In this document: positions 32,773-44,866 of the stretch, in pieces
Layout of the letters: every line of letters begins with the position of its first letter
How positions within the stretch are numbered: the stretch's first letter is position 1
Assembly: GCA_022701365.1 (NCBI GenBank)
Contig: JAKUHH010000388.1
Span: forward strand, 16,873 to 80,872
Source of the DNA: Mycocentrospora acerina
Lineage: Eukaryota > Ascomycota > Dothideomycetes > Pleosporales
DNA length: 64,000 nt
Direction of reading: 5' to 3'
Translations under genes and position numbers: made by a program
The notes under the pieces: model-generated
Seen by the model: the letters and a program-made list of their open reading frames with translations, nothing else
Told to the model about the DNA's origin: nothing
Databases searched by the model: none

Positions 32773-35659
32773 TTTTTGTACTCGGGCTATGCAAAAAAAA
32801 GATGTTTTTAAAAGGGGTGTTAGAAGAAGAATTACTTGTCAAGGAGAAATTTTTAGATCGGATTGTTATAGGTCTGGCGTTTAAGTTGTCAAGTTTATAG
32901 ATTAAATCAAGTCACTCATTTAGTGTTAAAAATTCGTCTTTGACAGTCATACGATCATCACTCACTCAAGTGTCAGCCGCCACAAACTTACTTTAGCTTT
33001 ACTTCTGCATCTCTCTAAATTAGCCACTAATATTTTTACTTTTCTAATACAGAAATAGAGGCAAGTGTTATAAACAACTAATAAGTGACAGTGGGGACAT
33101 GTAACTACCAGATGTCGGAGAAAGTTCTTTGTGTCTAGCCTGCTCCAATCATGTAGAACCTGGAAGCTAGTGCAAGGCAAAATTTAATCTGTCTCAAGAT
33201 CGTAGTTTGATTTGTATTGCAAAATTTTATACATCTTCTACAATCAAATACTCAATTGTATTGTGGTTATCAGTTGGCAGCCTACACTCGTATATAATCA
33301 CGTGTGAGGACGTAAATGCCCAGCGTCTCCTTAAACTACACGCTAAATAACAAACATAATGTTTTTTCACCTGTTTACTAACACCTTACTAAAGAATTAA
33401 GTAAAAAGAGTACAGAATGCTTAAATATAAAGAAATCATTAATGCTATTGAGAAAACCGGAGTGCAAAATAGTAGGTTCTTATACCGTTAATTACACGTC
33501 TTAAATCTGTACGATTACTTTTTCTTGAATTTCTTGTGCTTTTCAAGGCAAACTAAAGATTCATATTTTCTATTTATAAAAGAAAATATTAAAGTAAGAT
33601 AGTAGGTTCGTTTACAAAGGTAAACTATTATGTTTGCGAGTACCAAGTGCCTATATTGTCTCCTAGTCCTACAACCCTGATAAACTATAAATCTCTTCTT
33701 TACTATTCTCACGAGCATTTTTAATCCAACAAATTTAAAGTCTTTACTTGTAATTATGTTTTAAGATTCAAATAGAATACTCTTTTCAATCTTAGCCAAC
33801 TACTTAGCCCATCTGTCCACAAAAGTACAGTGATTAGCGTTTTTTTTTAGCTCACACTACTACTTCTATACATTAGGTTAGGATCTAAGAAATATAACAA
33901 AAGCTGCTTACTAAAAATACTCCAAACAAATTAGCTTGCAGAAACATTTAGAGAAAAAAAGTTAGAATAGAAAAGAAAGAATACATTACGCTGATCTGGA
34001 ATGCAACACAGAATATTAGATAAAATAAGCTATGAATCTTGGATCTCTATTTCTAACTATTAGAGTAATATTTATGTCTATTAGTCCTTTCAATAAGATT
34101 TCTCTCAAAAAGAATTTACATTCTAGTTGTTAAATGATGTGCAATATTAAAAATAACAATTTGACACTACTTAAGAACTCTTTTGCTCTTCTTTGCCTAC
34201 CTATTAGTTTCGCATTGCACACTGCAAATTTCAGCAGAGTTGATTACTTGCTGCGGAGATTAGATTTGCCTAAATTTCTTGCTTGTGCATCAGTCAAAGT
34301 TATCACAGCTCAAACATTAGTTCTAGATTTACTTTCCTAGAATAAGATTCAATCTCAACCCATTTAATTGAAGTTAATTCTCATTTCTCGCTTGCTAATA
34401 TAAACCAAATATGGGGTATTGCATCGAATTGGTGCCTAGGCATAAGATCAAACTTTTGCTCTTACGAGCCTAAACGCGTAAGAGTATTTACGAGCACATT
34501 TTAGCAGACAACCACTACGTACAAATTAAAGAAGATAAGTTCATCTTCTTGCACATCTTCAGTCACAGCTCTGCAAGAAGAATGATACTTGTAGACTGAT
34601 GTCCTCGCAATACACTGCATGTACCTGCTACTTGCTTAAAAACCTATCTCATGACACTGTGTGGGCACACTGTCTGCAATGAATATGGGGACCGCGTTAG
34701 GAGTGTAAAGAGAGCGCTTTCCACAAATTCTCAAAATTGAAATTTAACACTACACTTCTACTTGTTAACAAAAGAATATAGGCTAAGTAGCCTAACATGC
34801 GCAATGTCTGTTCACATGTAAAGATGTCTTGAAGAATCGGTTCTTATAGCTAGAACTACAATACTCCAACTCGCCGATCTTTAATCAATCAACTGATTCA
34901 ACAATGTCAGATCAAGCATCCTGCTTGCAACACCTTTCAGTATGCACCAACACTATATATTAAACGTTACCAACTTAAGTGTTACACTTAGGCTTCAGTT
35001 ACAGACCTTTCAATTGCTTGGACAACAAATAGGTCCGATTATTGCTAAACCATAAATCAAGGAAGCTTTTGAGAATTAAATTCTACTCAGTTCAATTCTT
35101 CAATAATTAAAAAACCTATCAAAGCTCCAACTTTGTCTTGATCACGATGAACTAAGCTCATGGTCAGTTGTTAGCGAACAAGCTATCCTCCTTCCTATCA
35201 TACAGCTGTCCAAATCTTAAAACATAAAACTTTCTGTAATACTGCCTAAGCTGTATCTAAAGTTTGAGGACTAACATAGAAACTTTATAAAAGGGAAAGC
35301 CGAAGACTTTGATTTGCATTGTAATTTACGGCAACGAAATCACGTCGGGAAAACCAGTCAGGGTGATTTACAGGTGGTGTTCAAACCATTTTTTTACTTT
35401 TGATAGTTAATGTTCACTTTTTGTCTGTGTCAAAAGAAGAAATTGAGGAAGAAGAGTAAACATAGTGAAGGGTTGGCATACATGTAAAAAGCCTAGTTCA
35501 CGAGATAAAACGGGCCACATAGCAAAGTACAACTGTTAATTTAAATCTTTAGGTTTTGTAACATGTAACTTGAAATTTTTTCAAATTAGAGTTTGAACAA
35601 TTGCCTTCTAATTCGCTGTGTCCCTAAAAAGCCAACTCACCACATTCTTTGCACCTGAG
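32773..35659. other. AT-rich desert of about 2.9 kb
   Basis: Very AT-rich, with stops in all frames and only trivial ORFs. The text is consistent with RIP-degraded repeats, but I could not identify an element or its ends. Confidence 0.55.
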
Positions 35660-36126
35660 TTACTTGCCAGGACACCCACGGCCTAGTCCAGTAGAAATGG
35701 AGCAACAGTCAGCATTCTATATGAGATAAATATTAGCAAAACTCTATTAACATTATTTTTAAGTATTATTTCAGATTCTGTTCTTACGCATTTAGTCCGA
35801 GGAATGTTGTAATCGGTAGCACAGTACTTGTGCAAAGGACAATAGATATTTCCCGGCCCGTAGCCCAACTGTCTGAAGCATGCCGCCTCGGAGGAGTAGC
35901 AGCAGTCGAATTCGTCATCGCACTTTTCGCTCGTAGAGTTAGTGTCTTGACTTTTCTTCAAAGGAGATGAATTGTTGAAAGAGGATAACAACGAATATTA
36001 ACCCACATCAGCATTTAAGTCGCCAACACCTGGGGCTTTTTGCCTGCTCTCGATTCCAGAAGTCCGGGCAAATGCTGCACCTGACAAAAGGGAAAAGATG
36101 CCAGCAGCGAACAAAATTGACTTCAT
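35660..36126 (-). CDS. Small secreted cysteine-rich protein, 114 residues (effector candidate)
   Basis: The three-exon model is 36126-36007, 35955-35788 and 35716-35660, with introns of 51 and 71 nt. Donors are GTGGGT and GTAAGA, acceptors GAAG and ATAG, all phase 0. Residues 1-20 are a clean signal peptide ending AFA. A short acidic/basic pro-like stretch follows (IESRQKAPGVGDLNAD). The mature core has ten cysteines: EKC, DCC, AAC, IYC, KYC, TKC, ADCC and a final GC, ending GLGRGCPGK. Reading only the unspliced ORF misses both the signal peptide and the last two cysteine groups. The last intron falls directly after a cysteine and before [N/D]ADCC, exactly as in the 37.5-kb gene. That supports common descent. 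No known family or function is recognised. Confidence 0.72.
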
Positions 36127-37511
36127 GATTTTGAACGTAAAAGAATATTCTTTGCAAGGTTGCGGATAAAATTCAACAATTTAACTTTGACAACTGATGT
36201 TATATAGCGATAGAGATCGTAAACGAAATGGTATTATTGTTGAATTTACTTCTATACCTGCAATTATCGAGAGATTTATACAACTCTCTACCGCACCTAC
36301 CAGTTCGTCCAACACTGGTGCCGGCACTCGGTGAGTTGGCAATGCCTCATGCACCCTCACAACAGCTGACATCAAAAATGGCAAGTTTCACTCAGTCATG
36401 ATGTACTACAGAGAGTGCAGGTTTAGAATTCTGCTAATTTAGTATAACCTTGTTTGAAGTGCTGTTGCACACGGGTATATCCGAAAACGAAACTCACGCG
36501 TTTTTTGAGTCCGTGTGCAAACCGGAATGAGCTCCGTAGGATATCACTGGAACTACGATACGAAAGAGCTCGTAAACCTGACGCACTTCTCGTACTGCCG
36601 GAGGTTACCTCCGAAATGCTAAACACATGACAATTGGACGCTTACAGCAATCTAGACACACGAAGAACATGAATACAATGTTTCACTTCAACAATGATGC
36701 AGACTAGGACTAGGCGTGTAAATAATTAACTGTTACAGGTCTCGAAGCCTCCGATCGTTTCGTATGACTTACGCTTCTGTTCGTGTAATCCTTATTCTCA
36801 GAACTGAAAAAAGGCCAAAGAACGCATTCTACATTAATTTCAATCTATAGTCTTATTTTGAGGAAGTAGCTATTAAACTTCATATTTTGAGAGTTTACCA
36901 AACGTTTAGTGATGACATGAGCTTCAACATTGTCTTCCTGGCATAAGTATCGAGATAAAGACTCTTCTTTCATTAGTAATTTTTGTGATCAAACTCTGTC
37001 TCCACGTGACTTTAGATGAGTCAAAATCTCGAGCTATTGTTGTATATTTGATTAAAATTTATTGTTACAGTAGTACTACCGATAAGGAAACAATTGTAAA
37101 ACGGCAGTCTGACGTTTTATCATTGTGCAAAGAGGCTAATGTATAACCCTTTGGTGAGATACCAAGTCAAACGGGAGTTGCAAAGTTGAACTATGGTAAT
37201 TCCTAGCTCGCTACGTCATTCTGTTGAAAATCTGTGACAAGGCGTTGACAAGCACAGCCCCACCGCTGTGCCGGCGTTTTGTGAGCATATTCCGGCTGTT
37301 GATTAAAGGAGAACTTGTGATGTTTAGAAACAACAATATCAAAGCGGAAAGTGTATAAAGTAAATGCTGAATACCAGCCATTTGCATTCAAATCCTCTCA
37401 ATCCAAACCATCAATATTTATTCAACAGCGACATTTTTACGTTCTCGCAATATTGTTAATCACAAAGTACTTCTATCAACTATCGAAGTTACCCTCCAAT
37501 CTGTTTTCAAG
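36127..37511. other. Intergenic between two divergent cysteine-rich genes
   Basis: It separates the divergent 35.7- and 37.5-kb genes and so contains both promoters. TATATAAC on the minus strand near 36205 and TATAAAG at 37354-37360 on the plus strand are plausible TATA boxes. 36.2-36.6 kb is locally higher in GC with short open frames of unknown origin. Confidence 0.5.
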
Positions 37512-37939
37512 ATGCAGCTCTTTACAACCATCTTCTTTACCACCTTCGCCGTCTCTGTCAACGCTGCCGTACGTCTCCCCTAACAATCCCAAAGTCATGT
37601 AAAACTCCTTCGTACAAACACTAACTTCATTTCAAGTGCATGATTGCGGGCAGCATTGACCCTAACTGTTGCTGGGGTGGCAAAGACAATGTCGACGCCT
37701 GCAATCGGCAGGGTGCATGCAATGTCGCAGGAGACACTGAGAATTACTGTGCTAAGTTTGACATAACTCCCGCGCAATGTGTAAGCTCGAAACCCAATCA
37801 AATAGCCCTTCGCAAAGCCCGATTTTCTGACTTCTGGCAGGATGCTGATTGCTGCGACACTCGTACAAAGACGGGCAAGCCGTGTCCAAAGGGAAGAAAT
37901 GCTTGTGATCGCAAGACTGGTTGCCCCTACAGAATTTGA
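37512..37939 (+). CDS. Small secreted cysteine-rich protein, 99 residues (effector candidate)
   Basis: The three-exon model is 37512-37568, 37637-37780 and 37841-37939. Introns are 68 nt (GTACGT, with CACTAAC branch, TTCAAG) and 60 nt (GTAAGC, TGGCAG). Exon 1 encodes only the 19-residue signal peptide (MQLFTTIFFTTFAVSVNAA). The mature protein starts with Cys and has twelve cysteines: C, NCC, two AC, YC, QC, DADCC, PC, AC, GC. Intron 2 has no in-frame stop and a length divisible by three, so retention would insert 20 residues and keep the rest in frame; splicing is supported by the matching intron in the 35.7-kb gene. Shared order C-CC-C-C-YC-C-ADCC-CP makes it a divergent paralogue of that gene. 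Function is unknown; secretion is strongly predicted. Confidence 0.75.
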
Positions 37940-39298
37940 TTCAGTAGTTTTTACTTGATATTGTTAAATTGACTGATGATATAAAGTTCTGTTTCTGCTT
38001 GTAGTTCTTTGCATAGAGGGATTGTAGTTACAGTGATAAATAATGTTACTCAAATGTCCATATAGAGCTTAAGAAATGATCCATGAAGTTCCAATTATTC
38101 TATCCTAAAAATCGTTTTTGTCGAAGATTAGTCACTAGATTTACCACCCATTATGCGGTAGAATATGGTGGACATCAGAGTATTGATATCTGGTCGTACC
38201 AGTAGGTAAAATTGTAGAAAAGAACGCGACAGTTACTAATACACAGCTAACAGTTGAAGCTTTCAGTCAAATATCTTGTAAAAATTAGTCCTCTCTAACT
38301 TGATATTACTTTCCTAGTTTTGCAGATTTCACCTTGACATTGCACGTTCTATTTCGAGGTTTGCTCCATCATCTCTCACGTCAAGCTTTTAGCACAAGAA
38401 AATTCAACATCTTAATTTTTTTAAAGATGTTTAGCCATAGCTCTTTCTCGTTGAGCCAGGCAACCTACGATAAAGAACGTATGATTAGCGTTCGTTAAAT
38501 ACTCAGTCAAACGATTAGAACTTCAAATTCAAAGTTAGAACAAGGTTTGTAGTTAATGTTCTGCTACTAAACAGTCCAGTTTAAGCAATACTCAAAAGAC
38601 CTAGCTCAAGTAGTAATAAAAAAGGGTTCAAACGCTCATTTCTGCTTATGCTCACTCGGAAAATCTGGTAATTTTCAACTGTTTCTGTAATGCAGATAAT
38701 TTTTACGACTTCATTTAATGCACAATATCTCTCAGATAACTCTTGCTAAAATCCAAACGTGCACTACGCTTTGATTTCTTACAGAATGCGTTGGTAGCTT
38801 TCGTTGCTAGTAAGCTACTTTATTGGACTAAAAGAATAGCTACGATGTGTAAGTAAGATGGATAAATTTTTGATAACCGCTGATCTTCAATTCATCACAA
38901 TGTGAAGATATCCGCACCTATTTGAATTTGAATGTGGGCTAATGTTATCAGCCGAAGGATTAAAATGCATGACTGCGGGACTAAAAAAGCTTCGCGGTTC
39001 AAGAATACTCGATTTGTCATTCTCAATGGCAAGAATACGGATTTTCCTATCGGACATTCCGCGTCCTTAACGTCAGATTGTCAGGACAAGCATAGCATTG
39101 AGAGTACATGTGAGTCTGTGTCGTCCTTTAACCCTTATAATTAATCGGCCTCAGGCTCTTGCCCACCTAGATTGGTATTAAAAGCTCTTGTTATGTCTAA
39201 AAATGCTGTACTCCTTCTAGTGAACGTAACTTTTTTCTATTTTGCAGTCAAATTTAAAGATCAAAGTAGATCTTCCATATTAACACAATAGCAACCAT
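37940..39298. other. AT-rich segment
   Basis: 3' flank of the cysteine-rich gene, then AT-rich DNA without a supportable gene. Confidence 0.5.
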
Positions 39299-40555
39299 TT
39301 ACTTGAAGGCGTCCATTGATATTATTAATCGTGCTGATATCCATGCCCTCATCAGCCAGTGCGCCCTCAGTGTCGTTCCTTGCGAAGTGCGCACGATTGT
39401 CGCTTGAGCCTGGGCTGTTCCACTAGTCTTTGCTCCTAGTGTTGCTTCCGTTGAAGACTGTAACTGGCTCGTCGTGTAAACAGTCATTGATGCCGATATA
39501 GTGCCCAGTGCTTGCGCTGTCCCCTTTGCAGGAGTCGTCTGTGATGCTTGAGAAGTCCCCTTGGGAGAAGTGGTCTCTGATGGTTGAGCTTTCGATTGGC
39601 TCGTGTCCGACGTGGTTCCGCTGCCGATTGGCGCAATCTGCGAGACAATCAATAATAATTCATTTTGAGGCCCACTAGGTGAAAAACAAAATCGAATTCA
39701 ATCGCTTGATACGTGTGAAATGTTAATGTTAAGATGGAATGTTACAGTCACAACCAATGCATTCAGGGAAATTCGCCAGCTTTGGTGTGTACAACAATCT
39801 CTCACTTCGTTTCTATAACAGTACTCACAGCTTTAATGGCGTCCCTTGTTGGAGCGAAAAACTTTTTGGCAATCTTGTCGTTTCCAGAACTATTGGGATG
39901 TTGACCATCGGTGGTGTCAGCGACTGGGTCGAAGGCATCGAAGTTGTCTACAAAAACTACAGGGCTGACGCTCGTATTCTTGGTTGGTGCATACTGACGA
40001 ATCGCAGCGTTCAATTGAATTATACCATCTGCAGCAGATTGAGGCCAGCGCTTGGTATCCAGAGGTAGTAGGTTGGAGAAGATGATGCGCATAGTGGGTT
40101 TGTTTTGTCGCATCTGTCCGATTAAGACGTCATAAGCTTTTAGAATATCGCCAACAGGCTTTCTTCCAATGAGCACATCATTTGTGCCGAGAAGCATAAT
40201 AACGACATCAGGTGAATTGGCGTTTAGCCAACCTGTCAAGTTGCCGTTCCTTGCATAGTCGGTGGCTTGAGAGCCTGGGTGACCCTCGTGGTCCTGATCA
40301 GATGTCCCGCTGCAAGTCCCAGTCTGCGTGCCTACAAAGTCGAAGTTGGTAGTTTTGTCATCGCGAAGCATGGTTTGAAGATTGGCGCGCCAACACCTCT
40401 AAGTAGAGTCAGCGAAGTCTTTCAAGAAAGCGTTAAGTGAGGGAGCTTACGCTGACAATGGAAGCGCCGAATGGCATGACTTTGATCGTTTGTAGAGCCA
40501 ATGTCTGGGCCGCAACAGAAAGGAGCCCGAAGGCGAGAGTGTGAAGGTTAACCAT
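39299..40555 (-). CDS. Secreted SGNH/GDSL-type hydrolase with Ser/Thr-rich tail
   Basis: The three-exon model is 40555-40451, 40398-39829 and 39637-39299, giving 337 residues. Introns are 52 and 191 nt, and all junctions are phase 0. A signal peptide of about 20 residues leads into IKVMPFGASIVSRCWRANL. This is block I of SGNH esterases, with the nucleophile serine in GAS rather than the usual GDS. Block III is DVVIMLLGTNDVLIG and block V is DGQHPNSSGNDKIAKKFF, with the catalytic Asp and His. Relatives are fungal carbohydrate or acetyl-xylan type esterases. Exon 3 adds a Thr/Ser/Ala/Gln-rich linker of about 90 residues and a short unlike end. If intron 2 is not used, the protein stops at 39802 after 233 residues, also a workable length. 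The catalytic call is firm; the tail is less sure. Confidence 0.8.
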
Positions 40556-43500
40556 ATCAGAAACAGGCGTAGAATTAGTCTAAAAGAGTGTGAGTTTTAA
40601 TTGGAAAAGACTTATATCATTTCAGTCTCGCATATGGTGGTTTTGTGGCGAAAACAAAAGAAGGACCAATTGACCGTGTAACGGCGTCAAAGTTATTTAA
40701 GGTAATTTAGACACGCGAGACAATGCTCGAGGGCGTCGACGGAACCAAAGGAGGCTAAGCTCGAGGCGAAGCTTAAAATACCACTAATCGCTGCCAGCCA
40801 ATGAAGACTGTGCATTGCAAGGCAACGAAGACTTTTGTTCGTAAAAGCAGGGGAAGCGTGGAGCTAATCTTCGCATTCTGTGGTATTTGTAAGTGATGCA
40901 TCGAGACAGAGCAACTCTGTGTTCAAAGACGTATGCTTCGAACACACTGCTGTCCAACCTCGCCAAAAATTGGCTGCTCTTATGTTCTTCGAATATTTTT
41001 ATGGCGCTGGCCTTGAAAGCTGACCGCAGCGCCATCAGGCGCTATCGTAACTCCTGAAGCACAGGCGCAGATGCATGCGCTAAACGTTGCTACCAAGTGT
41101 TTTTGTACCCAAATCTTGTATGCGATAGATGACATTGTTGTCTGCCTGATCGAAAGGATGAAAGTTGTGCAGCGTACGAGAGTAATGAAGGCCACCTGAG
41201 GCTACAGAGTTAACCTTTACACAACGCCGCAGCTCTGCAGCGAATGATTGGATAGGTTGGCGGCAACAGAGTCGTTGCAAACGCGAAGCTGGCATGTGCG
41301 AGCTGAAGAGTGGAGACCAATACCAAAGTAGAGACGCTAATACAATTCGTGGGCAATTAGGCCCCCCCTCATTCCAAATTGGGGCAGTGCAAATCTCGAC
41401 CGACCACATTTATGCAGATATCTTCAGCAAAAGCATGATCGAATTGAACAATACGAGGCGTTCTCACACCTGGTGGAGGGTGAGCACAAACGTACGTAAG
41501 CCCGGGTCTTTTCCAAGCTTTGGCGAATGCTCTACTATCAGCTCTGTAATACAACTAGCTTTGCGCGACGGAGCAACGCTCGCAACATCCACACTCGTTC
41601 AAAATATGGATTTCTGAGCACGTCAGTGCAAAACACTGTGAATATTAGCGCTACAGTTCGCCGTTCGACGAACTCGTTAGTTCAGCTCGACGATACTGCT
41701 CTGATCGATTCAGACAACATCACTTTACCACGAAGTTGAACGAGATTCCACGCCGGATGCAGACAGGATATTCAAGAAGTTTCACACGATGAAAAAATTC
41801 TGTTTCCATTAATTTAGCTAATTCATGATTTTCTTTGCCATACATACGTAGTGCACAAATGTAAATGCCATGGACTCCTTTCAAATGTCACATCACACAA
41901 TAGAATGCTGTATCATTAGCAGCACTCAAATCAGTCGAATGCTTCCCCTATGTTGAGATCAGGGTTGGGTGTTGGAATGCCGAAGCGGGAGACACAGTCA
42001 TCTCGTTAGTGGACAAATTAGAATGTGTGCTATCGATAACGCACTCCTCATCAACACCATCTAGCGAAACATGTGCGAACGAGATATGTCTACGGATCGA
42101 GCGCACAGGTTACACAAGAAGATTGTGAGAAATCAGTTGACGTTTATTCTGAAATAATCTATGAGCCTTTTTCTCTGATCACTGTGTTTGCGAGATTGGG
42201 CCTCATCCTTGACAGCATAAATAACACAACCCATTTCACGATAATGTAGCAATCTACATATAAATGCGATTGCTGCCTTTGTTAAATTTACTACTTTTAC
42301 AATATAGATATTAACTCGAACCAATATCTGTCCCTGATAGTTCGACTTTCTATCAGTTGGTAAGTCCTTTGGAATGGCCTCAAGAGTAATTCCTCTGGGT
42401 GCAACAGTAATTAGAAAATACTTAGGTGGAGACATCCTAAAAAGGACAAGTATTCAATGTCTATATATATTTCATTTGTAGCTTAATAATTAAAAGATCC
42501 ATTTATGCTTAATACTTCATAATTTGCTAAGAATGTAGGTACTGATCGTTTCGCTCAACTACTTTAATTTAAGCTCACAACGCTGCCTACCGGTAGAATT
42601 TTCTAAGCAGAATCCTACATTATAATATTACAGTAACAACGTATAATCTAGTCTTTCGATGGCAGAGGTGGTGCGATGCGAGTGATCGAGTCGCAGTGAT
42701 CGCCAAACCCTTTGCGTAATCCAATCAACAACGTGAAGGTATCACTTACGCTCAGGGTTCCTGTAGCTTCCTGTGGCGGAAGCTCTTCTAGAATCTATTT
42801 TCGTTTTGAAGAGGAGGTAGTATTCTGAAGTGCCACTTAGCTAAGGATTATTTTCTAGAACTTTATCACAAAGCAGTATTGTTACCGATCTGGAAAGAAG
42901 AGATGTGATATTAAATATAATTGAACTTTCGACATTCTTCCAAAATAAGACGACTGACTTACTGATCAAACTGTGCGTAAATCTTCGTAGGATTTTGCCA
43001 ACTCCACCGTGAACTGTATGATGCGTTGCAAATGATGCTGTCAAAGTGCAACTAGAAAATTATATCATGTACCTACCAAGCGAGCTAATTTTATGGGCGA
43101 AACACAACTTTGAAATCATATTGCTTAATACTCAGGGCTTGCGTATCATAGGCCAACACCGTTCAAATGTACGATGAAATAAATAGATCTAAACTCAGGA
43201 AGCTGGAAATACTTGAAGGCTTCGCGAGAGACCCGGGCAGAAATATTAGCGAAGATCGGATCGTTGGAGTGGTCTGATTTTTCTCGGGCCGAACGACAAA
43301 AAGGCTCAACAAGGAAACAATCATGCCACTTCTGAGTCAAAACAGCTCACATTAGGTCCAAGAAGCTGGTAGAACCACCGTGCCGAGCCCTGAATAGAGG
43401 CATGTGATCAAAAATTATATATATTTGCCAGGCTGCACCTGTGGATTCGCGACGTCCAAGTCCTGCAACAACTGCTTTTTTCGTTTTTTTGACCTGGAGC

Positions 43501-43679
43501 GGTGAACGCAATCTATTCCAAAGTTGACTTCGTACTATCAATCCGACTGCCGATGATCGAGAGTTTTTACCGGCACAATCACTTCAAACAGATAATTCCG
43601 ATCTGAGTATATTGTTCACTTCTATTTCACAAAGATTGCATCCATTGTGCAATCGACACGAGGAACACTCATATTCACG
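40556..43679. other. About 3.1 kb without a supported gene
   Basis: 40.7-41.75 kb has normal GC and overlapping short ORFs on both strands with no recognisable motif, possibly a relic. 41.8-43.6 kb is AT-rich. A 100-codon minus-strand frame at 42435-42133 is basic and unrecognised, and I do not call it a gene. Confidence 0.45.
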
Positions 43680-43922
43680 ATGTTAATTACCCGTGGGTTT
43701 TCTTTGACCAACTTTGTTATTGGATCCTCGGCGTTATGTTTTCAAATATTTGTTCTCTATCCATGGCATGAGAAACTAGAAGAGCAATTTATCGAACTGA
43801 AGAAAGAGCATACAAGTCTGCTAGAAGACACAAAAGAGAAGCATAGAAATGAACTGAAGGGGATAAGAGAACAGCTAGAGTTGTTGAACGCCGAAAAAAA
43901 GAGGGTTGGGAGGTTTTGGTGA
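43680..43922 (+). CDS. Small hypothetical protein: one membrane segment plus coiled coil
   Basis: An 80-residue ORF from the ATG at 43680. Residues about 8-29 (SLTNFVIGSSALCFQIFVLY) form one hydrophobic helix. The rest is a heptad-like, charged helix (EKLEEQFIELKKEHTSLLED, then KEKHRNELKGIREQLELLNA). Such a layout is seen in small mitochondrial inner-membrane or organelle-anchored proteins, but I do not recognise a family. The biased, protein-like composition in an otherwise AT-rich area is the main support. It could be the last exon of a larger gene whose upstream part is not evident. Confidence 0.35.
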   Translation: MLITRGFSLTNFVIGSSALCFQIFVLYPWHEKLEEQFIELKKEHTSLLEDTKEKHRNELKGIREQLELLNAEKKRVGRFW

Positions 43923-44866
43923 AACCGGGCTTAAACAGGTTGAAATTGTAGCTCAGTGAAAATTATTCCATGGCGGGGACCTCAATTTACAGTGTGCATT
44001 TCAATTCGAATGAACAGATTGCTGAGCAATAACTACATTGTCTGATCAAATTCACCAATTGGATAAAGTTTTTAAAATGTTGCTAGTTTTGGAAGGATAC
44101 GCTCTAGATAATGAGATGTGTACACTTCCTGATAATTTCTATTTGTTCGTGCAAGAAAGGTACACATTAACTTCTTCGGAAATAATTACTTTTATGATTG
44201 ATGCTCCGTGTCCAAGGAATATTGCATGACAAGTCTAAGAGCACATTACATGCGCTGAATGGTAGCATTCAATCGCAACCCTTTAATTGGATGATTTCTT
44301 TCGTAGGAGAATGGAATGAGGCAAATCAGCAGAATAGGCTCAATCTGAACATCTATCGGGACTAATGCAATAAGATGGTAAGGAAATTGCTCGATTGTGC
44401 AAGAAATCTTCAGGTTGCATGTTGGGAGCATTCGATGACACGGTTGAGCTCTACCTTATGTGTTGCAATCGAGTTACGTCATTGCTGTGTACTCATTAAA
44501 ATCAGCGATCATGCATTCGTAGAGCGTAGGCACAATACCCTTGTTTCTAGTCTAGCAATTGCTGGGATAGAATGCATCACATGTGTGGATAGCCTATGAT
44601 GCAATGCGATGCATTGTCACTCTAACTTTTTAACAATAGGAAAGTCGTTGAAGATAAAAGGCATGAAGAAATTGACGCAGTGCGTATTTCTAGTTGTTCC
44701 CATTATCAAACCCCAGCTCTCAAGATCTATCGCCTTCCGATACGAGACATGCGCCGGCATCTGAGTTTCGAACAAGGCTAGTCTATCGGAATATCAAGTG
44801 TGTTGGGCAACTTCGCCCGACTTCTACAGAATGTGCTATCGTTATAGATTAGAGCCTTGCCTACCA
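43923..44866. other. Intergenic
   Basis: Moderately AT-rich, with no gene or RNA seen. It includes the 3' flank of the minus-strand hydratase gene. Confidence 0.5.

Noticed and set aside
41080..41739. Cluster of overlapping ORFs on both strands
   Set aside because: Overlap in several frames without recognisable features; cannot choose one.
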